A stretch of 45,358 bases of DNA, from NCBI GenBank assembly GCA_031551525.1, contig JAVBNN010000040.1, forward strand, positions 1 to 45,358. Direction: 5' to 3'. The position numbers were made by a program, and so were the translations under genes. This DNA is from JAVBNN01 sp031551525 (lineage in GTDB: Bacteria > Bacillota > Negativicutes > Acidaminococcales > JAISLQ01). This document shows, one piece after another, positions 1-8,134 of the stretch (position 1 is its first letter; each line of letters begins with the position of its first letter). A model generated the notes under the pieces. The model was not told the origin of the DNA. It saw nothing but the letters and a program-made list of their open reading frames with translations, and ran no database searches.

Positions 1-2
1 AT

Positions 3-569
3 TTTATTTATACGGATAATCTCGATTCTATGAAAAAAGTGCTCCAACAGGAAGAAAAACTCAATACCACACAAAAAAAGCTTACTGATTATACCGTACA
101 GCTCTCTAGAGGCAACCTGAGCGGCATCCAGGCCCCCCTCATACCCGCTTTGATTATTTGCATGAACCATGTGGAACGTACCGGCGACTACGCCAAGGAC
201 TTGGTGGAGATAGCCCAGCTTAAGACAACCGCACATTTGGAATTTAGTGACATGGCACTGGCCGGCCTGAAAGAAACGGAAAGCATGGTTGTGCGTATGT
301 ATGATCTGTTAGCGGAAGCAATTGATACACCTGACACACTCCAAACCAACTTCAAAAATATAAAGGACCTGGAAAATGAAGTGGATATAAAGGCCAAGGA
401 ACTCTTGGACGGCCATGTCCACCGCCTGGAAGAAGGCCTGTGCAGCGTAGATGCCGGAGTTTACTTTATGGATCTGGTCAATTTTCTTGAGCGGATATCC
501 GATCATATATATAAAGCCTGCCGTGACCTGCGCAATGCGGAGGCGGCAGAAACTTCAGACGCCGGGTAG
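3..569 (+). CDS. Na/Pi cotransporter family protein, C-terminal PhoU-like domain (5' partial)
   Basis: The reading frame is open to the left edge, so this is the 3' end of a longer gene; the ATG at 30 is internal. The visible ~189 residues are an all-helical PhoU-like region: alternating amphipathic helices, with acidic stretches LENEVD and LERISDHIYKACRDL near the end that match the ExxxD pattern of PhoU three-helix bundles. In Na/Pi-II type bacterial transporters this domain hangs in the cytoplasm after the membrane part, which lies outside the window. The role would be sodium-driven phosphate uptake or its control. A free PhoU protein is less likely because the frame continues upstream of the ATG without a stop or ribosome site. 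Confidence 0.75.
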   Translation, partial: FIYTDNLDSMKKVLQQEEKLNTTQKKLTDYTVQLSRGNLSGIQAPLIPALIICMNHVERTGDYAKDLVEIAQLKTTAHLEFSDMALAGLKETESMVVRMYDLLAEAIDTPDTLQTNFKNIKDLENEVDIKAKELLDGHVHRLEEGLCSVDAGVYFMDLVNFLERISDHIYKACRDLRNAEAAETSDAG

Positions 570-636
570 CCTATTGCAAGAAATATATTTATAGCCGGAC
601 AGGTATCTTGATAAATAAAAAGGCGGTGTAGCAGAA

Positions 637-1077
637 ATGAAAAAAATTCTCTTATTATTACTGTGCTTGTTATTCATGGCAAGCATCGCACATGCTGAAG
701 AGCCAAAAATAGTAAACTCCTGGGTGCGTATTTGCCAGGACGATTTGAAAATGTTCCACTATTTCACCAGTGCCAGTATAAAGCAATATCCGCCGAACGA
801 TGGTACAGTATTTGACGTGTCTGTAAGAGCGGCAGTAACTAATGAGGCAAGAAAAAAAGATAAACGCTTTGCCCGCGTTTCTTACTTTGTGATCACTACA
901 CACTACGACAAAGGCCGGGGCGTTTATCGGACTTTAAGCACGGTAGACTATGATGCAATGGGAAAAGTTGTGCGGCGCAATGATGTGCCCGGCGTTGAAA
1001 CGCCTATCGCAGCCGCTTCCCTCGAAGAACAAACAATAGCTGCCGTCCAAGCCTGGCTGGTGAAAAATCCTCAGTAA
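637..1077 (+). CDS. small secreted protein of unknown function
   Basis: 146 residues. A clear Sec signal peptide (Lys-Lys, then a Leu-rich core, ending SIAHA before EEPK) predicts cleavage after about residue 20 and export. The mature ~126-residue part is mixed alpha/beta with RVSYFVITTHYD and TVDYDAMGKVV stretches; one cysteine (in WVRICQDD) remains. I do not recognise a family. AGGCGGTG lies about 10 bases before the ATG and supports the start. It stands alone: the upstream gene ends 67 bases before, and a hairpin at 1135-1184 follows. Confidence 0.75.
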   Translation: MKKILLLLLCLLFMASIAHAEEPKIVNSWVRICQDDLKMFHYFTSASIKQYPPNDGTVFDVSVRAAVTNEARKKDKRFARVSYFVITTHYDKGRGVYRTLSTVDYDAMGKVVRRNDVPGVETPIAAASLEEQTIAAVQAWLVKNPQ

Positions 1078-1134
1078 ATTTATTAAATATTTTATACGCT
1101 ACCCGTAATGAACTCCCCCCACTCCCCAACAAAA

Positions 1135-1184
1135 AAATACTCGTAAGACTTCGCCATAAGTGGCAAATAGTCTTGCGAGTATTT
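1135..1184. terminator. bidirectional intrinsic terminator
   Basis: 16-base arms 1135-1150 and 1169-1184 pair completely with one G-U. On the minus strand the stem is followed by seven T, terminating the tRNA-Leu transcript; on the plus strand it is followed by a T-rich stretch and would end the 637-1077 gene. Confidence 0.75.
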
Positions 1185-1227
1185 TGATTTTATTTTATAG
1201 CCCAAAATCCTGAAGTCTCTAATAAAT

Positions 1228-1311
1228 TGGTGCGGGAGAGGTGACTTGAACACCCACGCCTTGCGGCGCCAGATCCTAAGTCTGGTGCGTCTGCCATTCC
1301 GCCACTCCCGC
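1228..1311 (-). tRNA. tRNA-Leu (anticodon UAG)
   Basis: Read on the minus strand from 1311. The 7-bp acceptor GCGGGAG pairs with CTCCCGC. The D-arm is GGCGGAATGGCAGACGC. The anticodon stem CCAGA/TCTGG encloses the loop CTTAGGA, giving anticodon TAG for CUA leucine codons. There is a class II long variable arm (GCGCCGCAAGGCGT) and a T-arm with GTTCAAGTC. The 3' CCA is encoded (complement of 1228-1230). Its promoter must lie in the AT-rich stretch around 1315-1420. Confidence 0.95.
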
Positions 1312-1613
1312 ACAATCATCACAAATATAGTATCTATCTATGTTTTTAATTATTCATAGATAGATTTATATTTTATGAATACTTAAATATTATAGTATAA
1401 AAGTAGTGAAAAAGTCAATAAAAAGCATCATTCGCGACATTGACCCTGGATAGTTCATTTCGCTGATATCAAGCTTCTTGCGGTTTGGCAAGTCTCGACA
1501 GTGTCATTCGGCCAAATGGCCGCTCAGGCGGCCGTTCCTATGTTGCACCTTTTACTGTATGCTGCCGGTTGTTTTCCTAATGTTAAAGCGCCGGGCCGAA
1601 CAAAGCCCTAAAC

Positions 1614-1644
1614 AAAAATACCGGGGAAAATCCCCGGTATTTTT
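1614..1644 (-). terminator. intrinsic terminator of the pyruvate:ferredoxin oxidoreductase gene
   Basis: AAAAATACCGGGGA and TCCCCGGTATTTTT form a perfect stem around a short A-rich loop, 9 bases beyond the stop codon, with a T-run on the minus strand. The 120 bases before it (1490-1613) hold no convincing gene. Confidence 0.85.
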
Positions 1645-1652
1645 ATCGTGTT

Positions 1653-4600
1653 TTATTTTACTTCGGCCAGGCGTTTGTAGTTGCGCAGCCTGATCTTGGC
1701 GTCCTGTTCGGTTTTGGCGAAGAGTTCTTCGGCCATGTCCGGGTACTGCTGGGCCAGCGAGGAGTAGCGCACTTCGCTCATAAGGAACTCGCGGAAGTTC
1801 TCGGTCGGCTCTTTGGAGTCGAGAGTAAAGGGGTTCTTGCCTTCGGCTTCGAGCAGCGGGTTGTAGCGGTACATGGCCCAATAACCGCAGTCGACTGCGC
1901 GTTTGGCTTCGAGCTGGCTAAAGCCCATGCCTTTCTTGAGCCCGTGGTTGATACAGGGCGCGTAGGCGATGACGATGGACGGCCCGGGATAGGCTTCCGC
2001 TTCGGCGATGGCTTTCAAAGTCTGGGCTTTGTCGGCGCCCATGGAGATCTGCGCTACATAGACGTAGCCGTAGCTTATGGCCATCATGCCGAGATCTTTC
2101 TTACGGGTGCGCTTGCCACTGGCAGCAAATTTGGCGATAGCCGCGGTCGGGGTGGCTTTGGAGGACTGGCCGCCGGTGTTGGAGTAGACTTCGGTGTCGA
2201 GCACGAGGACGTTGACGTCTTCGCCCGAGGCGAGTACATGGTCGAGGCCGCCGTAGCCGATGTCGTATGCCCAGCCGTCGCCGCCGAATATCCACTGCGA
2301 GCGTTTGACCAGGTAGTCTTTGAGTGAGTATATTTCGTTGAGCAGTTTGTCGCTGCCTTTTTCTTTTTCGATGAGCGCTTCGAGTTTGGTGGCGCTGGCG
2401 CGGCTGCCGTCACTGGCGTATTTGTGGTCGAGCCATTCTTGGGCGGCGGTTTTGAGCTCTGCGCTGACCGGCAGTTGCGCGGCTTCGACGAGCAGGTCGC
2501 TCAGGCGTTCGCGGACGTGTCCGGCGCCTACTTTCATGCCGAGGCCAAATTCGGCGTTGTCTTCAAAGAGCGAGTTAGCCCAAGCCGGGCCCTGTCCTTC
2601 GCTGTTGGTGGTGTACGGCATGGACGGCGCGCTGGCGCCCCAGATGGAGGTACAGCCGGTGGCGTTGGCCACGACCATGCGATCGCCGAAGAGCTGGGTA
2701 ACGAGCTTGACGTATGGTGTTTCGCCACAACCGGCGCAAGCGCCGGAAAATTCGAGCAGCGGTTCTTCGAACTGCACGCCTTTGACGCTGGACTTGTTCA
2801 TCGGGTTGGCTTTTTTCGACAGCGTCCGCGAATATTCCCAGTTGGCGAGTTTCGGCAGTTGGCTGTCGATGGGTTTCATGATGAGCGCCTTTTCCTTGGC
2901 CGGGCAGACTTGCGCGCAGTTGCCGCAGCCTGTGCAGTCGAGGACGGAAACGACGATGCTGTAGTTAAGGTCTTTGGCGCCGACCGCCGTTTTGCTCTCG
3001 TAGCCAGCCGGGGCTTTGGCCACTTCGTCCGCTGTGGAAAGAGCCGGACGGATGACGGCGTGCGGGCAGACAAAGGCGCACTGGTTGCACTGGATGCAGT
3101 TGTTGACTTGCCATTCGGGCACGTCTACCGCGATACCGCGTTTTTCGTAGGCCGAGGTGCCTACCGGGAAGGTGCCGTCTTCGCGGCCGTTAAAGGTGCT
3201 GACCGGCAGTTTGTCGCCTTCGAGGCGGTTGACCGGTTTGAGTATGTTGGTGATGAATTCCGGGTCGGTGCTGGGCACCGGAGCGACGTCCTCGGCGTTT
3301 TTCCAGTCTTCCGGGACGGCTACTTTGTGGATGGCGTTAACGCCACGGTCGATGGCGGCGTAGTTCATGTCGAGCACGGCTTGCCCTTTGAGGCCGTAGG
3401 AGTCGTCTACCGCTTCTTTGAGGTATTTTACCGCGTCCTCGAGCGGGATGATGTCAGCCAGTTTGAAGAAGGCGGCCTGCATGATCATGTTGATGCGGCT
3501 GCCGAGGCCTAGCTCTCCGGCTATGCCTACCGCGTCGGTGGTGTAGAAGTTGATGCCGTTATTGGCGATGTAGCGTTTCATATAGGCCGGCAGGTGGCGG
3601 CCTAGCTCTTCGTCGTTCCAGATGCAGTTCAAGAGGAACACGCCGCCTTTTTTCAGCCCGGCGAGGAGGTCGTACTGGTGGACGTAGGCCTGGTTATGGC
3701 AGGCCACAAAGTCGGCTTTGTTGATGAGGTAGGGCTGTTTGATGAGCTGCTTGCCGAAACGCAGGTGCGATACGGTGATGCCGCCGGATTTTTTCGAGTC
3801 ATAGAAGAAATAGCCCTGGGCGTTCATGTCGGTGTGGTCGCCGATGATCTTGATGGCGCTTTTGTTGGCGCCGACCGTGCCGTCCGAGCCGAGGCCCCAG
3901 AACTTGCAGTTCTTGGTGCCGGGGGCGGTGGTGTCGATGTCTTCGCCATCGGGAAGCGACAGGCCAGTCACATCGTCCACGATGCCGACTGTGAAGCTGT
4001 TCTTCGGCTGGGCCGCTTTAAGGTTGTCAAATACCGCCATGACCTGCGCGGGGATAAAGTCTTTGGAGCCGAGTCCGTAACGTCCGCCGACGATGAGCGG
4101 CTGGGCGGCCGCGCCGTAAAAGGCGGCCTTGACGTCGAGGTAGAGCGGTTCGCCAAGTGAGCCCGGCTCTTTGGTGCGGTCGAGGACGGCGATCTTCTTT
4201 ACAGTTTTCGGGATAGCGGCCAGGAAGCGGTCTACCGCAAACGGCCTGTAGAGGTGGATATTGAGCAGGCCGACTTTTTCGCCTTGGGCGACGAGGTGAT
4301 CGACCACGGTCGCGATAGTCTCGCAGCCCGAGCCCATGGCGATGATGATATGTTCAGCGTCCGGCGCGCCGGTGTAATTAAAGAGTTTGTAGTCGCGTCC
4401 GGTCAGCTTGTTTATCTTGTCCATATATTTTTCTACGATGCCCGGTACTTCCAAATAGTACTTATTGGAGGCTTCGCGGGTCTGAAAGTAAATATCGGTG
4501 TTTTGCGCGGTGCCGCGTATCACCGGGCTATTCGGGCTGAGCGCGCGGGCGCGGAACTCGGCGAGGGCTTTTTGGTCGACCAGTTTGGCGAGGTCTTCGT

Positions 4601-5159
4601 AGTCGAGCAGTTCGATCTTTTGTATCTCGTGCGAAGTACGGAAACCGTCAAAGAAGTTGAGGAAAGGCACGCGGGCTTCGATAGCCGCAAGGTGGGCCAC
4701 CGCGCCGAGGTCCATGACTTCCTGGACGCTGCTTTCAGCCAGCATGGCAAAGCCGGTTTGGCGTGTAGCCATAACGTCCTGGTGGTCGCCGAATATGCTG
4801 AGGGCCTGTGCGGCCAAAGCGCGGGCGGAAACGTGAAATACTGCCGGCAACAGCTCGCCGGCCATTTTGTACATGTTGGGTATCATTAAAAGAAGGCCCT
4901 GTGAGGCAGTATAGGTGGTAGTAAGCGCGCCCGACTGTAGCGAACCGTGCACGGCTCCGGCGGCGCCGCCTTCCGACTGCATCTCCACAACTTTTACCTG
5001 TTGTCCGAAAATGTTTTTGCGGCCTTCCGCAGCCCATTCGTCAACAGATTCGGCCATAGGCGACGACGGCGTAATAGGAAAAATCGCCGCTACATCTGTA
5101 AATGCGTAGGATACATGCGCCGCAGCTGTGTTGCCGTCCATGGTTTTTGTTTTTGCCAT
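1653..5159 (-). CDS. nifJ: pyruvate:ferredoxin (flavodoxin) oxidoreductase
   Basis: 1168 residues, the usual length for the single-chain enzyme. It decarboxylates pyruvate to acetyl-CoA and CO2 and reduces ferredoxin, central to anaerobic fermentation. The N-terminal pyrimidine-binding domain has PITPSSPMAE. A ferredoxin domain carries two 4Fe-4S motifs, CIQCNQCAFVCP (about residue 687) and CTGCGNCAQVCP (about 740). The TPP domain has the third-cluster CAGCGETPY (about 805) and GDGWAYDIGYGG with DTEVYSNTGGQ (about 960-1000). I chose the ATG at 5159 because AGGAGG sits 7 bases upstream; the frame runs 19 codons further up but without a ribosome site. The gene is alone with its own terminator. 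No missing domain or residue was noticed. Confidence 0.97.
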   Translation of the reverse strand: MAKTKTMDGNTAAAHVSYAFTDVAAIFPITPSSPMAESVDEWAAEGRKNIFGQQVKVVEMQSEGGAAGAVHGSLQSGALTTTYTASQGLLLMIPNMYKMAGELLPAVFHVSARALAAQALSIFGDHQDVMATRQTGFAMLAESSVQEVMDLGAVAHLAAIEARVPFLNFFDGFRTSHEIQKIELLDYEDLAKLVDQKALAEFRARALSPNSPVIRGTAQNTDIYFQTREASNKYYLEVPGIVEKYMDKINKLTGRDYKLFNYTGAPDAEHIIIAMGSGCETIATVVDHLVAQGEKVGLLNIHLYRPFAVDRFLAAIPKTVKKIAVLDRTKEPGSLGEPLYLDVKAAFYGAAAQPLIVGGRYGLGSKDFIPAQVMAVFDNLKAAQPKNSFTVGIVDDVTGLSLPDGEDIDTTAPGTKNCKFWGLGSDGTVGANKSAIKIIGDHTDMNAQGYFFYDSKKSGGITVSHLRFGKQLIKQPYLINKADFVACHNQAYVHQYDLLAGLKKGGVFLLNCIWNDEELGRHLPAYMKRYIANNGINFYTTDAVGIAGELGLGSRINMIMQAAFFKLADIIPLEDAVKYLKEAVDDSYGLKGQAVLDMNYAAIDRGVNAIHKVAVPEDWKNAEDVAPVPSTDPEFITNILKPVNRLEGDKLPVSTFNGREDGTFPVGTSAYEKRGIAVDVPEWQVNNCIQCNQCAFVCPHAVIRPALSTADEVAKAPAGYESKTAVGAKDLNYSIVVSVLDCTGCGNCAQVCPAKEKALIMKPIDSQLPKLANWEYSRTLSKKANPMNKSSVKGVQFEEPLLEFSGACAGCGETPYVKLVTQLFGDRMVVANATGCTSIWGASAPSMPYTTNSEGQGPAWANSLFEDNAEFGLGMKVGAGHVRERLSDLLVEAAQLPVSAELKTAAQEWLDHKYASDGSRASATKLEALIEKEKGSDKLLNEIYSLKDYLVKRSQWIFGGDGWAYDIGYGGLDHVLASGEDVNVLVLDTEVYSNTGGQSSKATPTAAIAKFAASGKRTRKKDLGMMAISYGYVYVAQISMGADKAQTLKAIAEAEAYPGPSIVIAYAPCINHGLKKGMGFSQLEAKRAVDCGYWAMYRYNPLLEAEGKNPFTLDSKEPTENFREFLMSEVRYSSLAQQYPDMAEELFAKTEQDAKIRLRNYKRLAEVK

Positions 5160-5479
5160 TGTGTTAATCCTCCTCTTTTTTCCCATTCCGCCGAGTGTCT
5201 CCCCCAAATCCGGCAAAAAACCGGCCTCTTGCGGAAAAATAATACCCTATCAAAGAACATCCCAAAAAGGATATCCATAAATAGCTTACCAATTACTATA
5301 CAATAAAAAAATTCCTTTGTAAATCACCGCCCGACCTGTATACAACTTTACATAAAGGCGGGCTTCACTAAAAAACATCGCAGAAACACTCTCCCGCGGC
5401 ACATAACAAAAACGGATATTTACCCATAAAAACAAACTATCAAGAAAATACCCCGCCCTACATGTGTAGAACGGGAACA
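5160..5479. other. intergenic region upstream of nifJ
   Basis: About 320 bases, AT-rich, between two minus-strand genes. It holds the AGGAGG ribosome site of nifJ at about 5167-5172 and should hold its promoter; no -35/-10 pair is convincing. I see no RNA gene, no riboswitch and no repeat in it. Confidence 0.5.
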
Positions 5480-5842
5480 TCACTTTTCTTCCTGTTCACT
5501 CTTGTCTTCGTGGGCGCGCTCTATATAACGGCCGATCGGCTGCACCAGCTTTTGCTCTATTTCTTCGTCGGTCACATCGCGCACCCGCCGGGCCGGAGAG
5601 CCGACCAGCATACTGCGCGGCGGGAACTTATGGCGGCGCACCTGGCCCCAGTTAAGACCGTAGGTTTTGCATAGTTCCTTATAGGATGTGCCGTTTTTCT
5701 TCATTGTAAAGATCGGCATGTAGTCGCCACGATTTAGCACACGGGCTATATAACTGGCCGTGATATAGTCGTCGAGCGTCAGCTTGTTATGGCGCGCCCG
5801 GTCGAGCTCATGCCAACTGCCGTCCATAACATTTATCACCAC
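5480..5842 (-). CDS. hypothetical protein, start uncertain
   Basis: 120 residues if the GTG at 5842 is used. Family not recognised. The protein is rich in charged residues, has no membrane segment, and ends in a very acidic/basic tail (ERAHEDKSEQEEK). The central YKELCKTYGLNWGQVRRHKF could be a helix-turn-helix-like segment, but this is only a guess. The GTG has no ribosome site. A strong site (AAGGAGG) followed by ATG lies at about 5882-5893, but that ATG opens a frame ending after eight codons; the long frame is offset by one base there and stays open back to 5908 with no usable start. A one-base indel near the start, or a leader peptide, would explain this. Confidence 0.5.
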   Translation of the reverse strand: MVINVMDGSWHELDRARHNKLTLDDYITASYIARVLNRGDYMPIFTMKKNGTSYKELCKTYGLNWGQVRRHKFPPRSMLVGSPARRVRDVTDEEIEQKLVQPIGRYIERAHEDKSEQEEK

Positions 5843-5906
5843 ATCGCCGCGGGCTTTACGCTCTTTCTTGCCGTATTTGCATACTGCCTCCTTCCAAGCT
5901 TGTTTT

Positions 5907-5935
5907 CATATATCCATAATGTAATTTTGTTGCAA
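5907..5935 (-). promoter_or_regulatory. sigma-70-type promoter candidate for the 5480-5842 gene
   Basis: On the minus strand TTGCAA (5935-5930), a 17-base spacer and TATATG (5912-5907) lie just before AAGGAGG-ATG. The remaining 5936-6166 holds only weak inverted repeats and no gene I can support. Confidence 0.4.
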
Positions 5936-6166
5936 AACGGCATGTCATATCTTCATATCGATTATCGGGCATGTCGATGCCCTGAGTCTCCCCTTGAAGA
6001 ACAATCAACCTGCATACAATTGCTGGCCGCACAAAACTTTATGATAACGGCCTTTTGCATTATGTATACTTTAACACAAGGCGAAGAAAAACAGGCATAA
6101 TGAAAGTAGGCAAGCCCGCTACTACAAACTGGCTATTGCCAATAGTTTCACACAATACCTCTATAA

Positions 6167-7663
6167 TCACTCTTTGTCTCTCATTGTTCCGCTTTCTTCC
6201 AGCCGCAAGTGCCAGAAGAACGCTTCTTTGAGCAGTTGCGGCTGGTGGCCGCCTGCCTGCGAGATACTTTTATCCAAGTATCTACACAACTGCTCTTTAT
6301 AAAGCGGGCTGGCACAGTTGCCGATAATCGCCCGCGCCCGCTCGAGCGGAGTCTTGCCCCGCAAATCGGCCAGGCCGTTTTCGGTAACGACTACATCAAT
6401 ATCGTGTTCACCGATATCGTTATGAGTTACCATCGGCACTATAGTGGAAACATCCCCGCCTTTAGCCTCTGACGGCATAAGCATGACCGACAGTTGAGCG
6501 TTTTGGGCAAACACGCCGCCACCGCCGATGCCGCCCAGTACTTTACCGCCCATCATGTGACTGGTGTTGGCATTACCATAGACATCCATTTCCAGCGCAT
6601 GATTCAATGCGACTACCCCCAAGCGGTCAATAGTCTCTCCGTTACTGCTCACATCGGTCGGGCGCAGTACCATGACCCGCTCGAAAACATTCCGGTTTTT
6701 CTGAATTAACCGTATCGCCTTGGCAGACGGTGTAAATCCGACCCCGGACGCTGCCTTAACCCTGCCCTGAGCGATCAGTTCCATATTGGCCTCCTGAAGG
6801 ACGCCACAGAAAAATTCCAGTTCGTTGAAATTTGTTTCTTTAAAAGCGCCGGCTAACTGATTGGCCATATTGCCCATACCGGTCTGTATGGGCGGCAGCC
6901 AGCCATTCCAGCGCAGCCTGACTTCCAATTCAAGAAAATTAAAAAGATTGTCGGCAATCCGCTGTATCACCGGCCTGGTTTCTTCAAATATTACTGCTTG
7001 ATCCGGGATACATGACTTTACAACGTATTTGATCTTGTCCGGATCGACCCTGATAAATGGTTCGCCTATTTTTTGGTTGGTTGTGGTCAAGGGTATCGGT
7101 TTTTTAGCGGGTGGAAGTTTGGGGATATATATATCATGCATACCCACCAATTCCAGCGGTTGAGCGCAGTTTACTTCAACGATTACCGCTTCGGCTTGTT
7201 GCACAAAATGCGGCGCCAGCCCTACTGAGGTACTGGGAATGATAAAACCCTCGCCGGTTATTGCGACCGCTTCGATAACAGCCACATCTATATTACCGAA
7301 AACGCCCCTTTGCACCAGCCGGGGCATTTTATTTACAGGCACCTCCACATAATCGACCTTGCCTTTATTTATTAAATTTCGCAAGGCAATACTGCCTTGT
7401 AAAGGTATCCGCCGCTTGATAACGCCGGCCTTTCCAAGCTCTTCATCGATTTCCAAGCCTACATTGGCGGCTGTTATAAGATTTATCTCTAGTTGGTCAC
7501 CAGCCTCCCGCCGCCTGACCAATTCCTGCGGTATAGCCTTCGGATAACCGGACGGCGTAAAACCGCCCATCGCCACTGTCATGCCACTTTGTATGATAGC
7601 CGCAGCTTCCCGCGCACTGGCCATCTTGCCCAGCAGTTGCCCGTTACCGATTCTGGCGTCCAT
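6167..7663 (-). CDS. acetyl-CoA hydrolase/transferase family CoA-transferase (Cat1/AarC type) with altered active site
   Basis: 498 residues, the full length of succinyl-CoA:acetate or propionyl-CoA:succinate CoA-transferases. These move CoA between an acyl-CoA and a free acid through a glutamyl-CoA thioester. Seen: GGFTPSGYPK near the N-terminus, QTGMGNMANQL, GGKVLGGIGGGGVFAQNA, and EHDIDVVVTENGLADLRGK with ERARAIIGNCASP, all close to the Cat1 pattern. At the site of the catalytic glutamate (family pattern aromatic-T-E-V-x-Q-D-G) this protein reads FFCGVLQEAN, with Gly287 (codon GGC at 6803-6805). Either activity is lost or another residue is used. The ATG at 7663 has AAAGGAGGG upstream. The gene diverges from the activator at 8135 and has a -24/-12 promoter at 7696-7712, so it is very likely controlled by that activator. 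Confidence 0.9.
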   Translation of the reverse strand: MDARIGNGQLLGKMASAREAAAIIQSGMTVAMGGFTPSGYPKAIPQELVRRREAGDQLEINLITAANVGLEIDEELGKAGVIKRRIPLQGSIALRNLINKGKVDYVEVPVNKMPRLVQRGVFGNIDVAVIEAVAITGEGFIIPSTSVGLAPHFVQQAEAVIVEVNCAQPLELVGMHDIYIPKLPPAKKPIPLTTTNQKIGEPFIRVDPDKIKYVVKSCIPDQAVIFEETRPVIQRIADNLFNFLELEVRLRWNGWLPPIQTGMGNMANQLAGAFKETNFNELEFFCGVLQEANMELIAQGRVKAASGVGFTPSAKAIRLIQKNRNVFERVMVLRPTDVSSNGETIDRLGVVALNHALEMDVYGNANTSHMMGGKVLGGIGGGGVFAQNAQLSVMLMPSEAKGGDVSTIVPMVTHNDIGEHDIDVVVTENGLADLRGKTPLERARAIIGNCASPLYKEQLCRYLDKSISQAGGHQPQLLKEAFFWHLRLEESGTMRDKE

Positions 7664-7695
7664 AAACAGCCCTCCTTTGTTTTGGTTGGTAAACA

Positions 7696-7712
7696 AGCAA
7701 CAAAGGTGCCAA
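7696..7712 (-). promoter_or_regulatory. sigma-54 (-24/-12) promoter of the CoA-transferase
   Basis: On the minus strand TTGGCACC-TTTG-TTGCT has both invariant GG and GC elements with exact spacing (TGGCAC-N5-TTGCT). It lies 33 bases before the start codon. The palindromic site at 7820-7840 is about 110 bases upstream of it, suitable for an enhancer-binding protein. Confidence 0.85.
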
Positions 7713-7819
7713 CTATATTTGTGGGTTCGGCAAAAAAACGGTCTTTCATCTGCTCACGCACAGCATTTAGGGTATGGATCTGTCAGCAATACTGACTACT
7801 GATTCAAGAGATTATTGTC

Positions 7820-7840
7820 TAGAAATATATAATTCTATAA
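7820..7840. promoter_or_regulatory. upstream activator site 1
   Basis: Palindromic TAGAA-N8-TTCTA core within 21 bases that recur exactly at 9901-9921. It begins 83 bases before the plus-strand -24 element at 7903 and also lies upstream of the minus-strand promoter at 7696-7712, so one site may serve both directions. Confidence 0.75.
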
Positions 7841-7902
7841 CAATATTACGCGCTTTTTTTGAAAACTTTCTTCTTACAACGCTTGACTCTACCGCATTGA
7901 CT

Positions 7903-7918
7903 TGGCATAACCTTTGCT
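7903..7918 (+). promoter_or_regulatory. sigma-54 (-24/-12) promoter of the activator gene
   Basis: TGGCATA-ACCT-TTGCT, correct spacing. It points to the activator gene 217 bases downstream, implying that this regulator activates its own synthesis. The leader between 7930 and 8127 holds no obvious gene. Confidence 0.8.
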
Positions 7919-8134
7919 TAATGCAACGTGAGGAGGTACGGTACTTTTATAACCACGCAACATTTTTAATGATCACAGGCAACCTCATGTAACTGATTTA
8001 AACAGTCAGTTCTTATATATCATAAATATTGTTTTGTTTTTGCCGCCAGTCTCTGGCTATTGCAACCGTTTACCTTTACGCTTTAGATAGAGGGTGCTCT
8101 GGCAGTATATTGATTTATTATGGGAGGGGTGGCT

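Noticed and set aside
1490..1610. Small gene or RNA upstream of the nifJ terminator
   Set aside because: Several GC-rich inverted repeats but no promoter, ribosome site or known RNA motif.
2424..3512. 362-codon open frame on the plus strand opposite the pyruvate:ferredoxin oxidoreductase gene
   Set aside because: Shadow frame produced by GC-rich codon use of the real gene; no ribosome site, no recognisable motif.
5789..6100. 103-codon plus-strand frame between the small unknown gene and the CoA-transferase
   Set aside because: No ribosome site, composition not protein-like, overlaps the opposite gene start.
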